A DNA stretch of 64,000 bases from Chitinophaga eiseniae (GCF_900167135.1 NZ_FUWZ01000002.1:186001-250000); one strand, 5' to 3'; counted from the first letter of the stretch, positions 26,080 through 34,574 are shown. The notes: generated by a model from the sequence alone, not told the origin. Translations and numbers: made by a program.

Positions 26080-26664
26080 ATGAGAAAAATTCTATTTGTA
26101 CTGCTGGCAGTAATGTCCGTAGCAGTAGGAGCCTACGCCCAGAAAAAAGTCAGCTATGGCTTAAAAGGAGGACTGAACCTTTCCAATTACAACGCAAAAT
26201 TCGACTACTTCCGTGCAGGCATATACGCCGGCGTTTTTGCTGAAATCAAATTAAAAGAACGCTGGGCGGTACAACCGGAAATAATGTATTACCGCAACGG
26301 CGGCCGCGGGACCTATATGCTGTTTTCCCCGGTCCATAACGCTTCAGAAAGAAAAGAAGATTATATCAGCATCCCTATAATGTTTAAGTATTATGCGCTG
26401 CCTAAATTATACCTGGAAGCCGGACCAGAGGTGAACTACGTGGTATCTGCCAAAGAAAAAGCGGACGGCCGTAACTTCAACCTTATTGATAGTTACCAGG
26501 ACCGCCTGAGCGTCAGCGGCTCTGTAGGCATCGGCTACCAGTTACCAAGAGGCTTCGGCATCAATGCCCGCTATTCTTACAGCGCACCCATAAAAGCACA
26601 ACATCCATCTTTTCATAACAATACCGGAAAAATTGGCTTTACCTATACTTTTCAGTCTAAATAA
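26080..26664 (+). CDS. PorT-family outer-membrane beta-barrel protein
   Basis: This 194-residue protein has a signal peptide (RKILFVLLAVMSVAVGAYAQ) and the family opening KKVSYGLKGGLNLSNY, then barrel strands such as AGIYAGVFAEIKLKERWAVQ, YISIPIMFKYYALPKLYLEA and GFGINARYSYSAPIKA, ending in an aromatic strand IGFTYTFQSK. This OMP_b-brl_2/PorT-like group is abundant in Bacteroidota; most members have no known function and only a few serve T9SS. It is flanked by intergenic gaps on both sides and appears monocistronic. Inverted repeat site 3 begins 19 nt after its stop. Confidence 0.82.
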   Translation: MRKILFVLLAVMSVAVGAYAQKKVSYGLKGGLNLSNYNAKFDYFRAGIYAGVFAEIKLKERWAVQPEIMYYRNGGRGTYMLFSPVHNASERKEDYISIPIMFKYYALPKLYLEAGPEVNYVVSAKEKADGRNFNLIDSYQDRLSVSGSVGIGYQLPRGFGINARYSYSAPIKAQHPSFHNNTGKIGFTYTFQSK

Positions 26665-26682
26665 CCGGCCTTTCTCCATTGT

Positions 26683-26852
26683 TTTTCTCGCAAAGCACGC
26701 AAAGATTTTTGTTTTATATTAAGCACGCAAAGTATGACTGTTATCGATTATCATATAGTGTATTTTTGATCATGGTTAGGTCAATTGATATGATCTACGG
26801 TCCTTTGCGTGCTTAATATAAAACAAAAATCTTTGCGTGCTTTGCGGGAAAA
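26683..26852. repeat. Long inverted repeat, family B (site 3): 50-bp arms, one mismatch
   Basis: Left arm 26683-26732 and right arm 26803-26852 pair at 49 of 50 positions around a 70-nt spacer. Each arm holds two AGCACGCAAAG units separated by an AT-rich segment (ATTTTTGTTTTATATTA). The spacer is unrelated to the arms and is AT-rich. It lies between two plus-strand genes and ends 17 nt before the LD-carboxypeptidase ATG, so the right arm lies where that gene's promoter should be. Confidence 0.88.
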
Positions 26853-26869
26853 TATGTTACTTTAATTCC

Positions 26870-27901
26870 ATGAACCGTAAGCACTTTTTATCCGCCCTCG
26901 CAACGGCCGGCATCAGTATACCTGCAGCCCAAACGCTCGCGGCAATGGGGGTTGCCGGTACCTCCACCGCCAAAGAACCCCAGGTCCCTCCTTACCTCAA
27001 ACCCGGGGATATCATTGGCATTACCTGCCCTGCCGGTTATATCAATAAAGAAGAAATTCTACCCTCCCTACGCATCATGGAAAGATGGGGATTCAATATT
27101 CGTATAGGCAATACCGTTGGTATGCGTGATTATTCTTTCGGCGGCACAGATGCGGAAAGAACAAAAGACTTACAGGCCATGCTGAATGACCCTAATGTAA
27201 AGGCGATCATGTGCGGCCGCGGCGGATACGGAACAGCGCGCATCCTGGACCAGCTGGACTTCTCCCGCTTTCAGCGCCATCCAAAATGGATCATCGGCTT
27301 CAGTGACATCACAGCGTTGCATTGTCATGTCAACCGTCACTATGGTATCGCCACCCTCCATTCCAAAATGTGCAACAGTTTCCCGGACGATTTCAACAAC
27401 GCCGAACCAGTGATACAGGACACCATCATGTCTATTTACCAGGCGCTCACCGGTAAAAAGATGCAGTATACTGCACCGCCGGATGCCAACAATCGCAAAG
27501 GCACTGCCCGCGGCGTGCTGATAGGCGGCAACCTGTCGGTGATACAAAGTATATCCGGTACCAATTCAGAAATTGACACCAACGGAAAAATCCTGTTCCT
27601 GGAAGAAGTGGGAGAATATCTTTACAACATCGACCGCATGCTGAACACGCTGCAGCGCTCCCATAAACTCGACAATCTCGCCGGGCTTATCATCGGTGGC
27701 TTCAACAGGTTAAAACCGGATGATCCCGGTGAAGAATTCGGACGCACGGTATACGATATGGTACAGGAAAAAGTAAAATCCTTTAAGTATCCGGTATGCT
27801 ACAACTTTCCGGCAGGGCACCAGAAAAACAACTACGCCCTCAAATGCGGCATGATGCATACCCTCAGCGTTACAGACGAAAAGGTGCTGTTAAAGGATTA
27901 G
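26870..27901 (+). CDS. S66 family LD-carboxypeptidase (muropeptide recycling), exported form
   Basis: This 343-residue serine peptidase is of the LdcA type, which removes the terminal D-Ala from murein tetrapeptides. The catalytic Ser is in IIGFSDITALH (about residue 146), the Glu in FLEEVGEYLYNIDRML (about 244) and the His in FPAGHQKNNYAL (about 321). Unlike cytoplasmic LdcA it starts with a leader (NRKHFLSALATAGISIPAA) that resembles a Tat or Sec signal, so it may act in the periplasm. The ATG at 26870 is chosen; a longer reading from 26837 would start inside repeat site 3. Its stop abuts the stop of the convergent NCS2 gene with no gap. Confidence 0.88.
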   Translation: MNRKHFLSALATAGISIPAAQTLAAMGVAGTSTAKEPQVPPYLKPGDIIGITCPAGYINKEEILPSLRIMERWGFNIRIGNTVGMRDYSFGGTDAERTKDLQAMLNDPNVKAIMCGRGGYGTARILDQLDFSRFQRHPKWIIGFSDITALHCHVNRHYGIATLHSKMCNSFPDDFNNAEPVIQDTIMSIYQALTGKKMQYTAPPDANNRKGTARGVLIGGNLSVIQSISGTNSEIDTNGKILFLEEVGEYLYNIDRMLNTLQRSHKLDNLAGLIIGGFNRLKPDDPGEEFGRTVYDMVQEKVKSFKYPVCYNFPAGHQKNNYALKCGMMHTLSVTDEKVLLKD

Positions 27902-29224
27902 TTATTTCACCAGGAAAGTAACGATAAACAAAATGGACAGCACATACATCACAGGGCTGATCTGTTTATATTGTCCCGTCAGCACCTTCAGTAATACGTA
28001 AGACAACATGCCGAATACAATCCCTTCGGCAATGCTATAGGTATAAGGCATCATCACAATGGCCAGGAAGGCCGGAAGGGCTTCTGTCACATCATTAAAA
28101 TCGATTTTCACCACGGCGCCCATCATCAGCATTCCCACAATAATCAGCGCCGGCGCCGTAGCAGCCTGCGGTATCATAGCAAATACCGGCGCAAAAAACA
28201 GCGACAGTAAAAACATAAAAGATACCGTCAGCGCCGTGAGGCCGGTCCTGCCGCCCGCCGCTACGCCACTGGCGCTTTCCACGTAAGCCGTCACCACGCT
28301 GGTGCCTAAGAGGCCCGCAGCCGTAGTGCCCACCGCATCGGCCATCAGCGCCTGCTTGGCCCGTGGCAGCCGCCCGTTTTCGTCCAGCAGCCCGGCTTTA
28401 TTGCACAGTCCTATCAATGTGCCCACCGTATCAAAAAGGTTTACCATCAGCAGCGTAAATAAAATCATCACCATATCCAGGCTGAAGATTCTGTCAAATT
28501 CCAGTTTAAACGCGATAGGTGCTACAGAGGGTGGCAGGCTTACCAGGTGCCCTTCGGGCAGATGGGTAATGCCTAAGGGGATACCTGCCACGGTAGCCGC
28601 CAGGATACCGATCAGCAACGCAGCGTTTACCTTGCGGTACATCAGCACGGCGCTGACGATCAGGCCTATCAGCGCAATCAGCGGCCCGATGCTGGTAACG
28701 TTGCCCATTTTCAGGATCACGCCTTCCAGCCGGCCTTCTCCCACGTGATGCATACCGGTTTCTATAATACCGGCGTTGGCCATCCCGATCAATGCGATCA
28801 GCAGTCCTATCCCCACAGAAATAGCATGTTTAAGGTTTTCGGGGATACTGTTGATAATCGCTTCCCGGATCCGGAACATCGATAAAATGATAAAGATGAT
28901 CCCTTCGAGAAAAACGGCCGTCAACGCAAACTGCCAGCTGTAGCCCATACCCGATACAATGGTGTAGGCGAAGAATGCATTCAGTCCCATCCCTGGCGCC
29001 ACGCCTATCGGCAGGCGCGCATACAGCGCCATCACCAGCGTACCGATGGCGGCAGCCAGTGCCGTGGCGGTGATCAGCGCATTAAAATCCATCCCCGTCG
29101 TTGACAGGATATTGGGGTTTACGGCCAGGATATACGCCATGGTGGAAAAGGTGGTCAAACCAGCGAGTACTTCTTTCTTTACCGTAGTATTGTTTTCGGA
29201 GAGCCTGAAAAATTTTGCGAGCAT
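27902..29224 (-). CDS. NCS2/AzgA-like purine permease
   Basis: This 440-residue inner-membrane protein is of the AzgA-like branch of nucleobase/cation symporters, which take up adenine, guanine or hypoxanthine. The N-terminus (VKKEVLAGLTTFSTMAYILA, NPNILSTTGM), the APGMGLNAFFAYTIV segment (about residues 75-90) and FDTVGTLIGLCNKAGLLDENG (about 264) are characteristic. Twelve or more hydrophobic helices can be traced. A -7 box nearly touches the start codon. The exact purine cannot be told. Confidence 0.9.
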   Translation of the reverse strand: MLAKFFRLSENNTTVKKEVLAGLTTFSTMAYILAVNPNILSTTGMDFNALITATALAAAIGTLVMALYARLPIGVAPGMGLNAFFAYTIVSGMGYSWQFALTAVFLEGIIFIILSMFRIREAIINSIPENLKHAISVGIGLLIALIGMANAGIIETGMHHVGEGRLEGVILKMGNVTSIGPLIALIGLIVSAVLMYRKVNAALLIGILAATVAGIPLGITHLPEGHLVSLPPSVAPIAFKLEFDRIFSLDMVMILFTLLMVNLFDTVGTLIGLCNKAGLLDENGRLPRAKQALMADAVGTTAAGLLGTSVVTAYVESASGVAAGGRTGLTALTVSFMFLLSLFFAPVFAMIPQAATAPALIIVGMLMMGAVVKIDFNDVTEALPAFLAIVMMPYTYSIAEGIVFGMLSYVLLKVLTGQYKQISPVMYVLSILFIVTFLVK

Positions 29225-29228
29225 GCTG

Positions 29229-29236
29229 CAAAAATA
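29229..29236 (-). promoter_or_regulatory. -7 box of the NCS2 permease, nearly leaderless
   Basis: TATTTTTG on the minus strand (29236-29229) ends 4 nt before the ATG at 29224. Transcription would begin at or beside the start codon. Confidence 0.55.
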
Positions 29237-29275
29237 AGCGATTCACGATTTATCATTTTATGCTAATTTCATTTC

Positions 29276-31726
29276 ATGCAACAACGTTCACGTGGATGGA
29301 AAGTGATTACCGGATGGCTGGCTGACAAGGACCTTCAACCCTTCAAGTTCCAGGAAGATGCCTGGGAGGCATACCTGCAGGGCCGGTCAGGGATCGTGAA
29401 TGCACCTACCGGCTTTGGTAAAACCTTCTCGCTCTTCCTGGGCGCCGTGATCGCCTGGATCGATGCCCATCCGAAAGACTATCAGCAAAAAACAAAGAAT
29501 GGCCTGCAGCTGCTGTGGGTAACACCGCTCCGTGCGCTGGCCAAAGATCTCGGACGGGCCATGGAAGAGGTATTACGGGAGTTGGACATCCCGTGGGAGG
29601 TAGGCATCCGCAGCGGCGATACCCCTGTGGCCACCCGCGCCCGCCAGAAGCTGCAGATGCCGGAAATACTGATCATCACCCCTGAAAGCCTGCACCTGCT
29701 GCTGGCCCAGAAGGAGTACCCAACCGTTTTCAGACACCTGCACACCGTGGTGGCAGACGAATGGCATGAGCTGCTGGGCAGTAAACGCGGCGTCATGGTG
29801 GAACTGGCATTAAGCCGCCTGCGCGGGTTACAGCCTGCCCTGAAAGTCTGGGGCATCTCTGCTACCATCGGTAATCTCGACGAAGCACTGGAAGTATTGT
29901 TGGGCCCTTACCACAATGGAGGTCTTATCGTTCGCGCCAACCTGAAAAAAAATATCGCCCTGCAAAGTGTGATTCCCCATGAGATAGAGAACTATCCGTG
30001 GGCCGGTCACCTCGGCATCCGGATGCTGCCACAGGCGCTGCCTATCATCGAAAACAGCCAGACCACGCTGGTCTTTACCAATACCCGCTCCCAGTCGGAA
30101 ATATGGTACCAGTCGCTGCTCAAACACGAACCCATGCTTGCCGGCGCCCTGGCACTGCACCACGGGTCCATCGATATGGAGCTGCGGATATGGGTGGAAG
30201 AAGCGCTGCATAACGGTATCCTCAAAGCGGTGGTGTGCACCGCCAGCCTTGACCTTGGCGTGGATTTCCGGCCGGTAGACACCGTCATACAGGTGGGCAG
30301 CCCCAAAGGGGTGGCCCGCTTCCTGCAAAGGGCAGGCCGTAGCGGACACCAGCCGGGCGCTATCAGCCGCATTTTCTTCCTGCCCACCCACGCGCTGGAA
30401 CTGGTAGAAGCCGCAGCACTCAAAGCCGCAATGGAAGAGGAACTGATCGAGAGCCGCATGCCCGTGCTGCTGGCCTATGATGTATTGCTGCAATACCTGA
30501 TGACCCTCGCCGTTTCCGACGGTTTCCATGCCCCGCAGATTTACGAGGAAGTCCGTAAAACCTTCTGCTACCAGGATATCACGGAAGACGAATGGCAATG
30601 GATACTCGCTTTCCTTACCACCGGCGGCGATGCCCTCGGCAGCTACGACGAGTTCCGCAAACTGGAACGGCAGGGCGACCACTACTACTGCAAAAGCCGT
30701 ATGCTGGCCATGCGGCACCGCCTGCACATCGGCACTATCGTCAGCGACGCCATGCTCAAAGTGAAATTCATGACCGGCGGATATGTAGGCGTCATCGAAG
30801 AAAGCTTTATCTCACGGCTCTCGCCCGGCGACAGTTTCACGCTGGCCGGCCGTAACCTCGAGTTCGTGATGATCAAAGACATGACGGTGCTGGTACGCAA
30901 ATCAAGCGCCAAAAGGACCATCGTGCCCAGCTACCAGGGCGGACGTATCCCCCTGTCCTCCAACCTCGGCCGTATGCTGCGCATGAAGTTCAACGAAGCG
31001 CTCTCCCGCCGTACCAAAGACCCGGAGCTGATAGCGCTGCAGCCGCTGTTCAACCGCCAGGAAGCGCTGTCCCATATCCCGAAGGACAACGAGCTGCTGA
31101 TCGAAAAAATCACTACCAAAGACGGCTACCATCTTTTTGTATATCCTTTCGAAGGCCGGCTGGTACATGAAGTGATGGCCGCCCTGCTGGCTTATCGCAT
31201 CAGCCGCATACAACCGATCACGTTCTCCATTGCGATGAACGACTACGGCTTTGAGTTGCTATCGGACCAGCCCATTCCGCTGACCGCGGACAATGCCAAA
31301 GCGCTGTTTACCACCGATAATCTGCTGACAGAACTGCAAACCAGTGTAAATGCCACCGAAATGGCCCGCCGCAAGTTCCGCGACATCGCCGTTATTGCCG
31401 GCCTCATCTTTCAGGGCTACCCGGGCAAACACAAGGCCAACAGGCACCTGCAGTCATCCGCTTCTTTACTGTTCAACGTATTTAAAGACTACGACCCGCA
31501 GAACCTGCTGCTGAAGCAGGCTTTCAACGAAGCATTTTTCTATCAGATGGAAGAGGCCCGTCTGCGGGAAACGCTGGAACGTATCGCGCAAAGCCATATC
31601 GTGATCACAGAACCGGATAAGCTGACGCCTTTCTGCTTCCCTATCAAGGTAGACAGTCTGCGGGACACCATGACCAGCGAGAAGCTGGAAGACAGGATTA
31701 AAAAATTGATTGCAGTCAACGAATAG
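29276..31726 (+). CDS. Ligase-associated DEXH-box helicase (Lhr-core type)
   Basis: This 816-residue superfamily 2 helicase has motif I NAPTGFGKTFSLFLG (about residue 46), Ia LLWVTPLRALAKDL, II VVADEWHELLGS (about 160; DEWH rather than DEXH consensus DEVH), III ISATIGNLDEAL, IV-V VCTASLDLGVDFRPVD (about 322) and VI LQRAGRSGHQPG (about 352), followed by the winged-helix and Lhr-specific C-terminal domains. Known relatives form the core of a DNA-repair gene set with an ATP-dependent ligase, an MBL exonuclease and the PdeM phosphoesterase. Here pdeM follows 20 nt downstream, and the ligase-exonuclease pair is 7 kb away at 20-22.6 kb. Confidence 0.92.
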   Translation: MQQRSRGWKVITGWLADKDLQPFKFQEDAWEAYLQGRSGIVNAPTGFGKTFSLFLGAVIAWIDAHPKDYQQKTKNGLQLLWVTPLRALAKDLGRAMEEVLRELDIPWEVGIRSGDTPVATRARQKLQMPEILIITPESLHLLLAQKEYPTVFRHLHTVVADEWHELLGSKRGVMVELALSRLRGLQPALKVWGISATIGNLDEALEVLLGPYHNGGLIVRANLKKNIALQSVIPHEIENYPWAGHLGIRMLPQALPIIENSQTTLVFTNTRSQSEIWYQSLLKHEPMLAGALALHHGSIDMELRIWVEEALHNGILKAVVCTASLDLGVDFRPVDTVIQVGSPKGVARFLQRAGRSGHQPGAISRIFFLPTHALELVEAAALKAAMEEELIESRMPVLLAYDVLLQYLMTLAVSDGFHAPQIYEEVRKTFCYQDITEDEWQWILAFLTTGGDALGSYDEFRKLERQGDHYYCKSRMLAMRHRLHIGTIVSDAMLKVKFMTGGYVGVIEESFISRLSPGDSFTLAGRNLEFVMIKDMTVLVRKSSAKRTIVPSYQGGRIPLSSNLGRMLRMKFNEALSRRTKDPELIALQPLFNRQEALSHIPKDNELLIEKITTKDGYHLFVYPFEGRLVHEVMAALLAYRISRIQPITFSIAMNDYGFELLSDQPIPLTADNAKALFTTDNLLTELQTSVNATEMARRKFRDIAVIAGLIFQGYPGKHKANRHLQSSASLLFNVFKDYDPQNLLLKQAFNEAFFYQMEEARLRETLERIAQSHIVITEPDKLTPFCFPIKVDSLRDTMTSEKLEDRIKKLIAVNE

Positions 31727-31745
31727 AATTAATAATTTGCAGCCC

Positions 31746-32411
31746 ATGCAAAACAAGGACACCGCGGCAGGGGAGATATTCCGGTTTAAACAACAACACT
31801 GGCATTTATTGCCGGAGAAAGCGATATACTGGGAAGAGGAGAAAGCACTGGTCCTTTCAGACCTGCACCTGGGGAAATCCGCCCATTTCCGGAAAGCCGG
31901 CATTGCCGTTCCCGCAGGCATTATGCAGGAAGACCTGTTCCGGCTGCAACAGCTGATCACCCGTTACCTGCCGGTACGACTGATTATCGTGGGCGATATG
32001 TTCCACAGCCGGCACAACAACGAGGTACAGTATTTCAAAATATGGCGTGGCCAGTTTTCTCATATACAGGTAGACCTGGTGCTGGGCAATCATGACATCA
32101 TGGCCGACGAGATATACAGCCAGCTGGAGGTTAACACCCACGATACCCTCACCGTCCGGGACATCCATTTTATCCACGAGCCCTGCGAAGAAAACAACGG
32201 ATACCTGTACACGTTCTCCGGCCATCTGCATCCGGCGGTGGTGATGGCAGGTACTGCCAGGCAACGGCTCCGTTTACCCTGTTTTTATTTTGGCCGCCAT
32301 TGCGGCATTTTACCCGCTTTTGGCGACTTTACCGGCCTCGCCAACCTTGACCCCTATCCGGACGAATCTGTGTTTGTAATCGCCGGAAAATCGATTATAC
32401 GGACACAATAA
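31746..32411 (+). CDS. pdeM: Ligase-associated endonuclease PdeM (calcineurin-like phosphoesterase)
   Basis: This 221-residue metallophosphoesterase has the fold's metal motifs in order: DLHLGKSAHFR (about residue 38), GDMFHSRHN (about 82), GNHD (about 113), an HEP in FIHEPCEEN (about 143) and GHLHPAV (about 157). Characterised members are Mn-dependent DNA endonucleases of the Lhr-core cluster. The ATG at 31746 lies 20 nt after the helicase stop; an earlier in-frame start at 31710 would overlap the helicase. Confidence 0.88.
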   Translation: MQNKDTAAGEIFRFKQQHWHLLPEKAIYWEEEKALVLSDLHLGKSAHFRKAGIAVPAGIMQEDLFRLQQLITRYLPVRLIIVGDMFHSRHNNEVQYFKIWRGQFSHIQVDLVLGNHDIMADEIYSQLEVNTHDTLTVRDIHFIHEPCEENNGYLYTFSGHLHPAVVMAGTARQRLRLPCFYFGRHCGILPAFGDFTGLANLDPYPDESVFVIAGKSIIRTQ

Positions 32412-32426
32412 GTTTTGCCGATCATC

Positions 32427-33329
32427 ATGAAGATAGCTTACCACGACATATATGCCCATCCGTTACCTGCCGACCACCGTTTTCCGATGGTGAAGTATGA
32501 GCTGATACCGGCGCAGCTGCTGCGGGAAGGCGTTATCAGCCATGAGCAATTGTTTGCCCCGGAAGCGGCGGCGGAAGAAGTGATCCTGGCCACCCATACG
32601 CTGCCCTGGTGGGAGAAACTACGCGACCAGACGCTGTCTGACAAGGAACAGCGGCATATCGGCTTCCGGCAGTCGCCCCTGCTGACGCAGCGGGAGATCG
32701 TCATTGCCCGGGGTACCATCGATATCGCCCTGCATGCGCTGGACCACGGCCTTGGTTTCAACGTGGCCGGCGGCACCCATCATGCTTTCGCCGACCGGGG
32801 AGAAGGCTTCTGCCTGCTCAACGACTTCGCTATTACGGCTAACTACCTGCTGCATCAAAAGAAAGTGAAAAAAGTGCTGATTGCGGACCTTGACGTACAC
32901 CAGGGCAACGGTACCGCAGCCCTTTTTGCCGGCAACGACCAGGTGTTTACCTTCAGCATGCATGGCGCCCACAACTACCCCTTCCATAAGGAAACTTCCG
33001 ATCTGGACATACCGCTCCCTGACGGCATGACGGACGGTCCTTATCTGCAGCTGCTGGGGGAGGCCCTGCCACGGCTGATAGAGAAAGTAAAGCCTGATAT
33101 CGTCTGTTACCTGTCTGGCGTGGACGTACTGGAAACGGACCGGTTTGGCAAGCTCAATGTAACCGCTGCCGGTTGTCAGCAGCGGGATGAAATCGTCTTC
33201 AGCCTGTTGCACAGGCACGGCATTCCCTGCGCAGTGGCGATGGGGGGTGGTTATTCCACCCGCATCAGCGATATTGTGAACGCTCACTGCAATACCTTCA
33301 AAACCGGATTAAATATTTACGGATTTTGA
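32427..33329 (+). CDS. Histone deacetylase superfamily amidohydrolase
   Basis: This 300-residue zinc enzyme has the arginase/deacetylase fold. The active-site His pair is in GGTHHAF (about residue 117), the zinc Asp and His in ADLDVHQGNG (about 156-159), and the third Asp in SGVDVLETDRFG (about 239), with GGGYS near 275. Bacterial members remove acetyl groups from polyamines, acetoin-related compounds or lysines; the substrate here is unknown. The ATG at 32427 (MKIAYHDIYAHPLP) is chosen over an in-frame TTG. It lies 15 nt after pdeM, so it is in the same operon as the helicase and nuclease. Confidence 0.9.
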   Translation: MKIAYHDIYAHPLPADHRFPMVKYELIPAQLLREGVISHEQLFAPEAAAEEVILATHTLPWWEKLRDQTLSDKEQRHIGFRQSPLLTQREIVIARGTIDIALHALDHGLGFNVAGGTHHAFADRGEGFCLLNDFAITANYLLHQKKVKKVLIADLDVHQGNGTAALFAGNDQVFTFSMHGAHNYPFHKETSDLDIPLPDGMTDGPYLQLLGEALPRLIEKVKPDIVCYLSGVDVLETDRFGKLNVTAAGCQQRDEIVFSLLHRHGIPCAVAMGGGYSTRISDIVNAHCNTFKTGLNIYGF

Positions 33330-33438
33330 TATTTAGATATTTCGGTATTTACCGGCGCTGATGTGGCCCCGTAGTCAGGCAACAAGGCGCAGCTATCCAG
33401 GTAACTTTTAAATATCAAAATTCCTAAATATCAAAATC
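33322..33438. repeat. Inverted repeat, family A (site 4): 15-bp arms, long spacer
   Basis: GATTTTGATATTTAG at 33322-33336 overlaps the end of the deacetylase gene and is the exact reverse complement of 33424-33438. A second AAATATCAAAAT copy lies at 33410-33421. The 87-nt spacer is GC-richer. The motif AAATATCAAAAT is shared with sites 1 and 5. It lies between convergent genes. Confidence 0.6.
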
Positions 33439-33439
33439 T

Positions 33440-34090
33440 CTAAATGATTTTCCCGTCTTTCATCAGTAATTGCCGGTCACTCAGCGGCGCCAGCTCTTCG
33501 TTATGAGTAACGATAATAAAGGTTTGCTGAAACTGATCTCTCAGTTGAAGGAACATGTTATGCAACTCCCGTGCATTCCGGGAGTCGAGGTTACCCGTAG
33601 GTTCATCGGCCATTACCACGTCGGGATTGTTGATGAGGGCGCGGGCTACGGCCACCCTTTGTTGTTCACCGCCGGAGAGCGCACTTGGTTTGTGCTCCAA
33701 ACGATGCCCCAGGCCGAGGGTTTTCAGCAGAAAGGCCGCTTTTTCCTTCACTTCACTGCTGCGGGTGCCTGCAATAAACCCCGGGACACATACATTTTCC
33801 AGTGCGCTGAACTCAGGCAGCAGGTGGTGAAACTGAAAGATAAAGCCAATATGTCGGTTCCGAAAGTCAGCCAGCGCGTTGCCGCTTAAACCCGTCAGAT
33901 TGACATTATTCAGCCAGACTTCCCCCTGGGTGGGCTGGTCCAGCGTTCCCAGTATATGCAGCAGGGTACTTTTGCCTGCTCCGGACGATCCAACGATGGT
34001 TACGATCTCACCTTTACTGACAGTAATATCTACTCCCTTGAGAATCGGTAAGTTGGAATAATTTTTGGTAACATTGCGAGCGGTTAGCAT
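33440..34090 (-). CDS. lolD: ABC transporter ATP-binding protein, LolD/MacB-like
   Basis: This 216-residue ATPase has Walker A VGSSGAGKSTLLHIL (about residues 33-47), the signature LSGGEQQRVAVARAL (about 138) and Walker B VVMADEPTGNLDSR (about 158). The short length and the HIGFIFQFHHLLPEFSALEN segment are typical of LolD, the ATPase that drives lipoprotein release from the inner membrane. The permease (LolCE) is not adjacent, which is common in Bacteroidota. A FtsE or MacB-type ATPase is the alternative, so the symbol is tentative. Confidence 0.82.
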   Translation of the reverse strand: MLTARNVTKNYSNLPILKGVDITVSKGEIVTIVGSSGAGKSTLLHILGTLDQPTQGEVWLNNVNLTGLSGNALADFRNRHIGFIFQFHHLLPEFSALENVCVPGFIAGTRSSEVKEKAAFLLKTLGLGHRLEHKPSALSGGEQQRVAVARALINNPDVVMADEPTGNLDSRNARELHNMFLQLRDQFQQTFIIVTHNEELAPLSDRQLLMKDGKII

Positions 34091-34129
34091 AACCCAAAGA
34101 AAAGTAAATAACCGATAAAATAGTAAAAG

Positions 34130-34159
34130 TTGTTTATTTCAAATTAAATAATACTTTTG
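34130..34159 (+). promoter_or_regulatory. Promoter of the DUF2795 gene
   Basis: TTG at 34130-34132 is followed after 19 bp by TACTTTTG at 34152-34159. The leader before the ATG at 34191 would be about 25 nt. Confidence 0.72.
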
Positions 34160-34190
34160 CGGAAAATTAAAAAGTAAAAATTTTAATAAG

Positions 34191-34412
34191 ATGTACTGGA
34201 CATTAGAATTAGCTTCATACCTGGAGGATGCTCCATGGCCAGCTACTAAAGACGAACTTATTGATTACGCCATTCGTTCCGGTGCACCGATCGAAGTAAT
34301 CGAGAATTTACAGGAGCTGGAGGATGAGGGAGAAATTTATGAGGGGATTGAAGATATCTGGTCTGATTATCCGTCGCAAGACGACTTCTTCTTCAACGAA
34401 GACGAGTACTAG
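34191..34412 (+). CDS. DUF2795 domain small acidic protein
   Basis: This 73-residue protein starts MYWTLELASYLEDAPWPATK and matches the DUF2795 pattern: a helical pair (DELIDYAIRSGAPIEVIENL) followed by a highly acidic tail (SDYPSQDDFFFNEDEY). Function is unknown. It has its own consensus promoter and intrinsic terminator and is therefore monocistronic. Small acidic proteins of this kind are widespread and often well expressed in Bacteroidota. Confidence 0.88.
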   Translation: MYWTLELASYLEDAPWPATKDELIDYAIRSGAPIEVIENLQELEDEGEIYEGIEDIWSDYPSQDDFFFNEDEY

Positions 34413-34471
34413 ACCCTGAGCGTTTTACAGATTGTACTACTCCCGGGCATCCTATGCCTGATAAAAAGTTA

Positions 34472-34497
34472 AGCCGTTACCGCTGTAGCGGCTTTTT
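34472..34497 (+). terminator. Intrinsic terminator after the DUF2795 gene
   Basis: AGCCGTTA (34472-34479) pairs with TAGCGGCT (34486-34493) with one G-U pair and a 6-nt loop, then a T run to 34497. It lies 60 nt after the stop codon. Confidence 0.75.
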
Positions 34498-34518
34498 CAT
34501 TTGATACAAGGCCATTTA

Positions 34519-34559
34519 AACAATAAAGCCTTTCCCGCTGTGGGAAAGCCTTTATTGTT
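34519..34559 (-). terminator. Terminator hairpin after fabI
   Basis: The arms 34519-34536 and 34542-34559 pair at all but one of 18 positions around a 5-nt loop. The distal stem is AT-rich (TTTATTGTT), giving U-rich sequence on the minus strand. It lies 15 nt after the fabI stop at 34575. Confidence 0.75.
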
Positions 34560-34574
34560 ATAAAACGTTGAGTA

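Noticed and set aside
29828..30727. A 299-codon open frame antisense to the Lhr-core helicase
   Set aside because: It lies wholly within the helicase and has no recognisable protein features.
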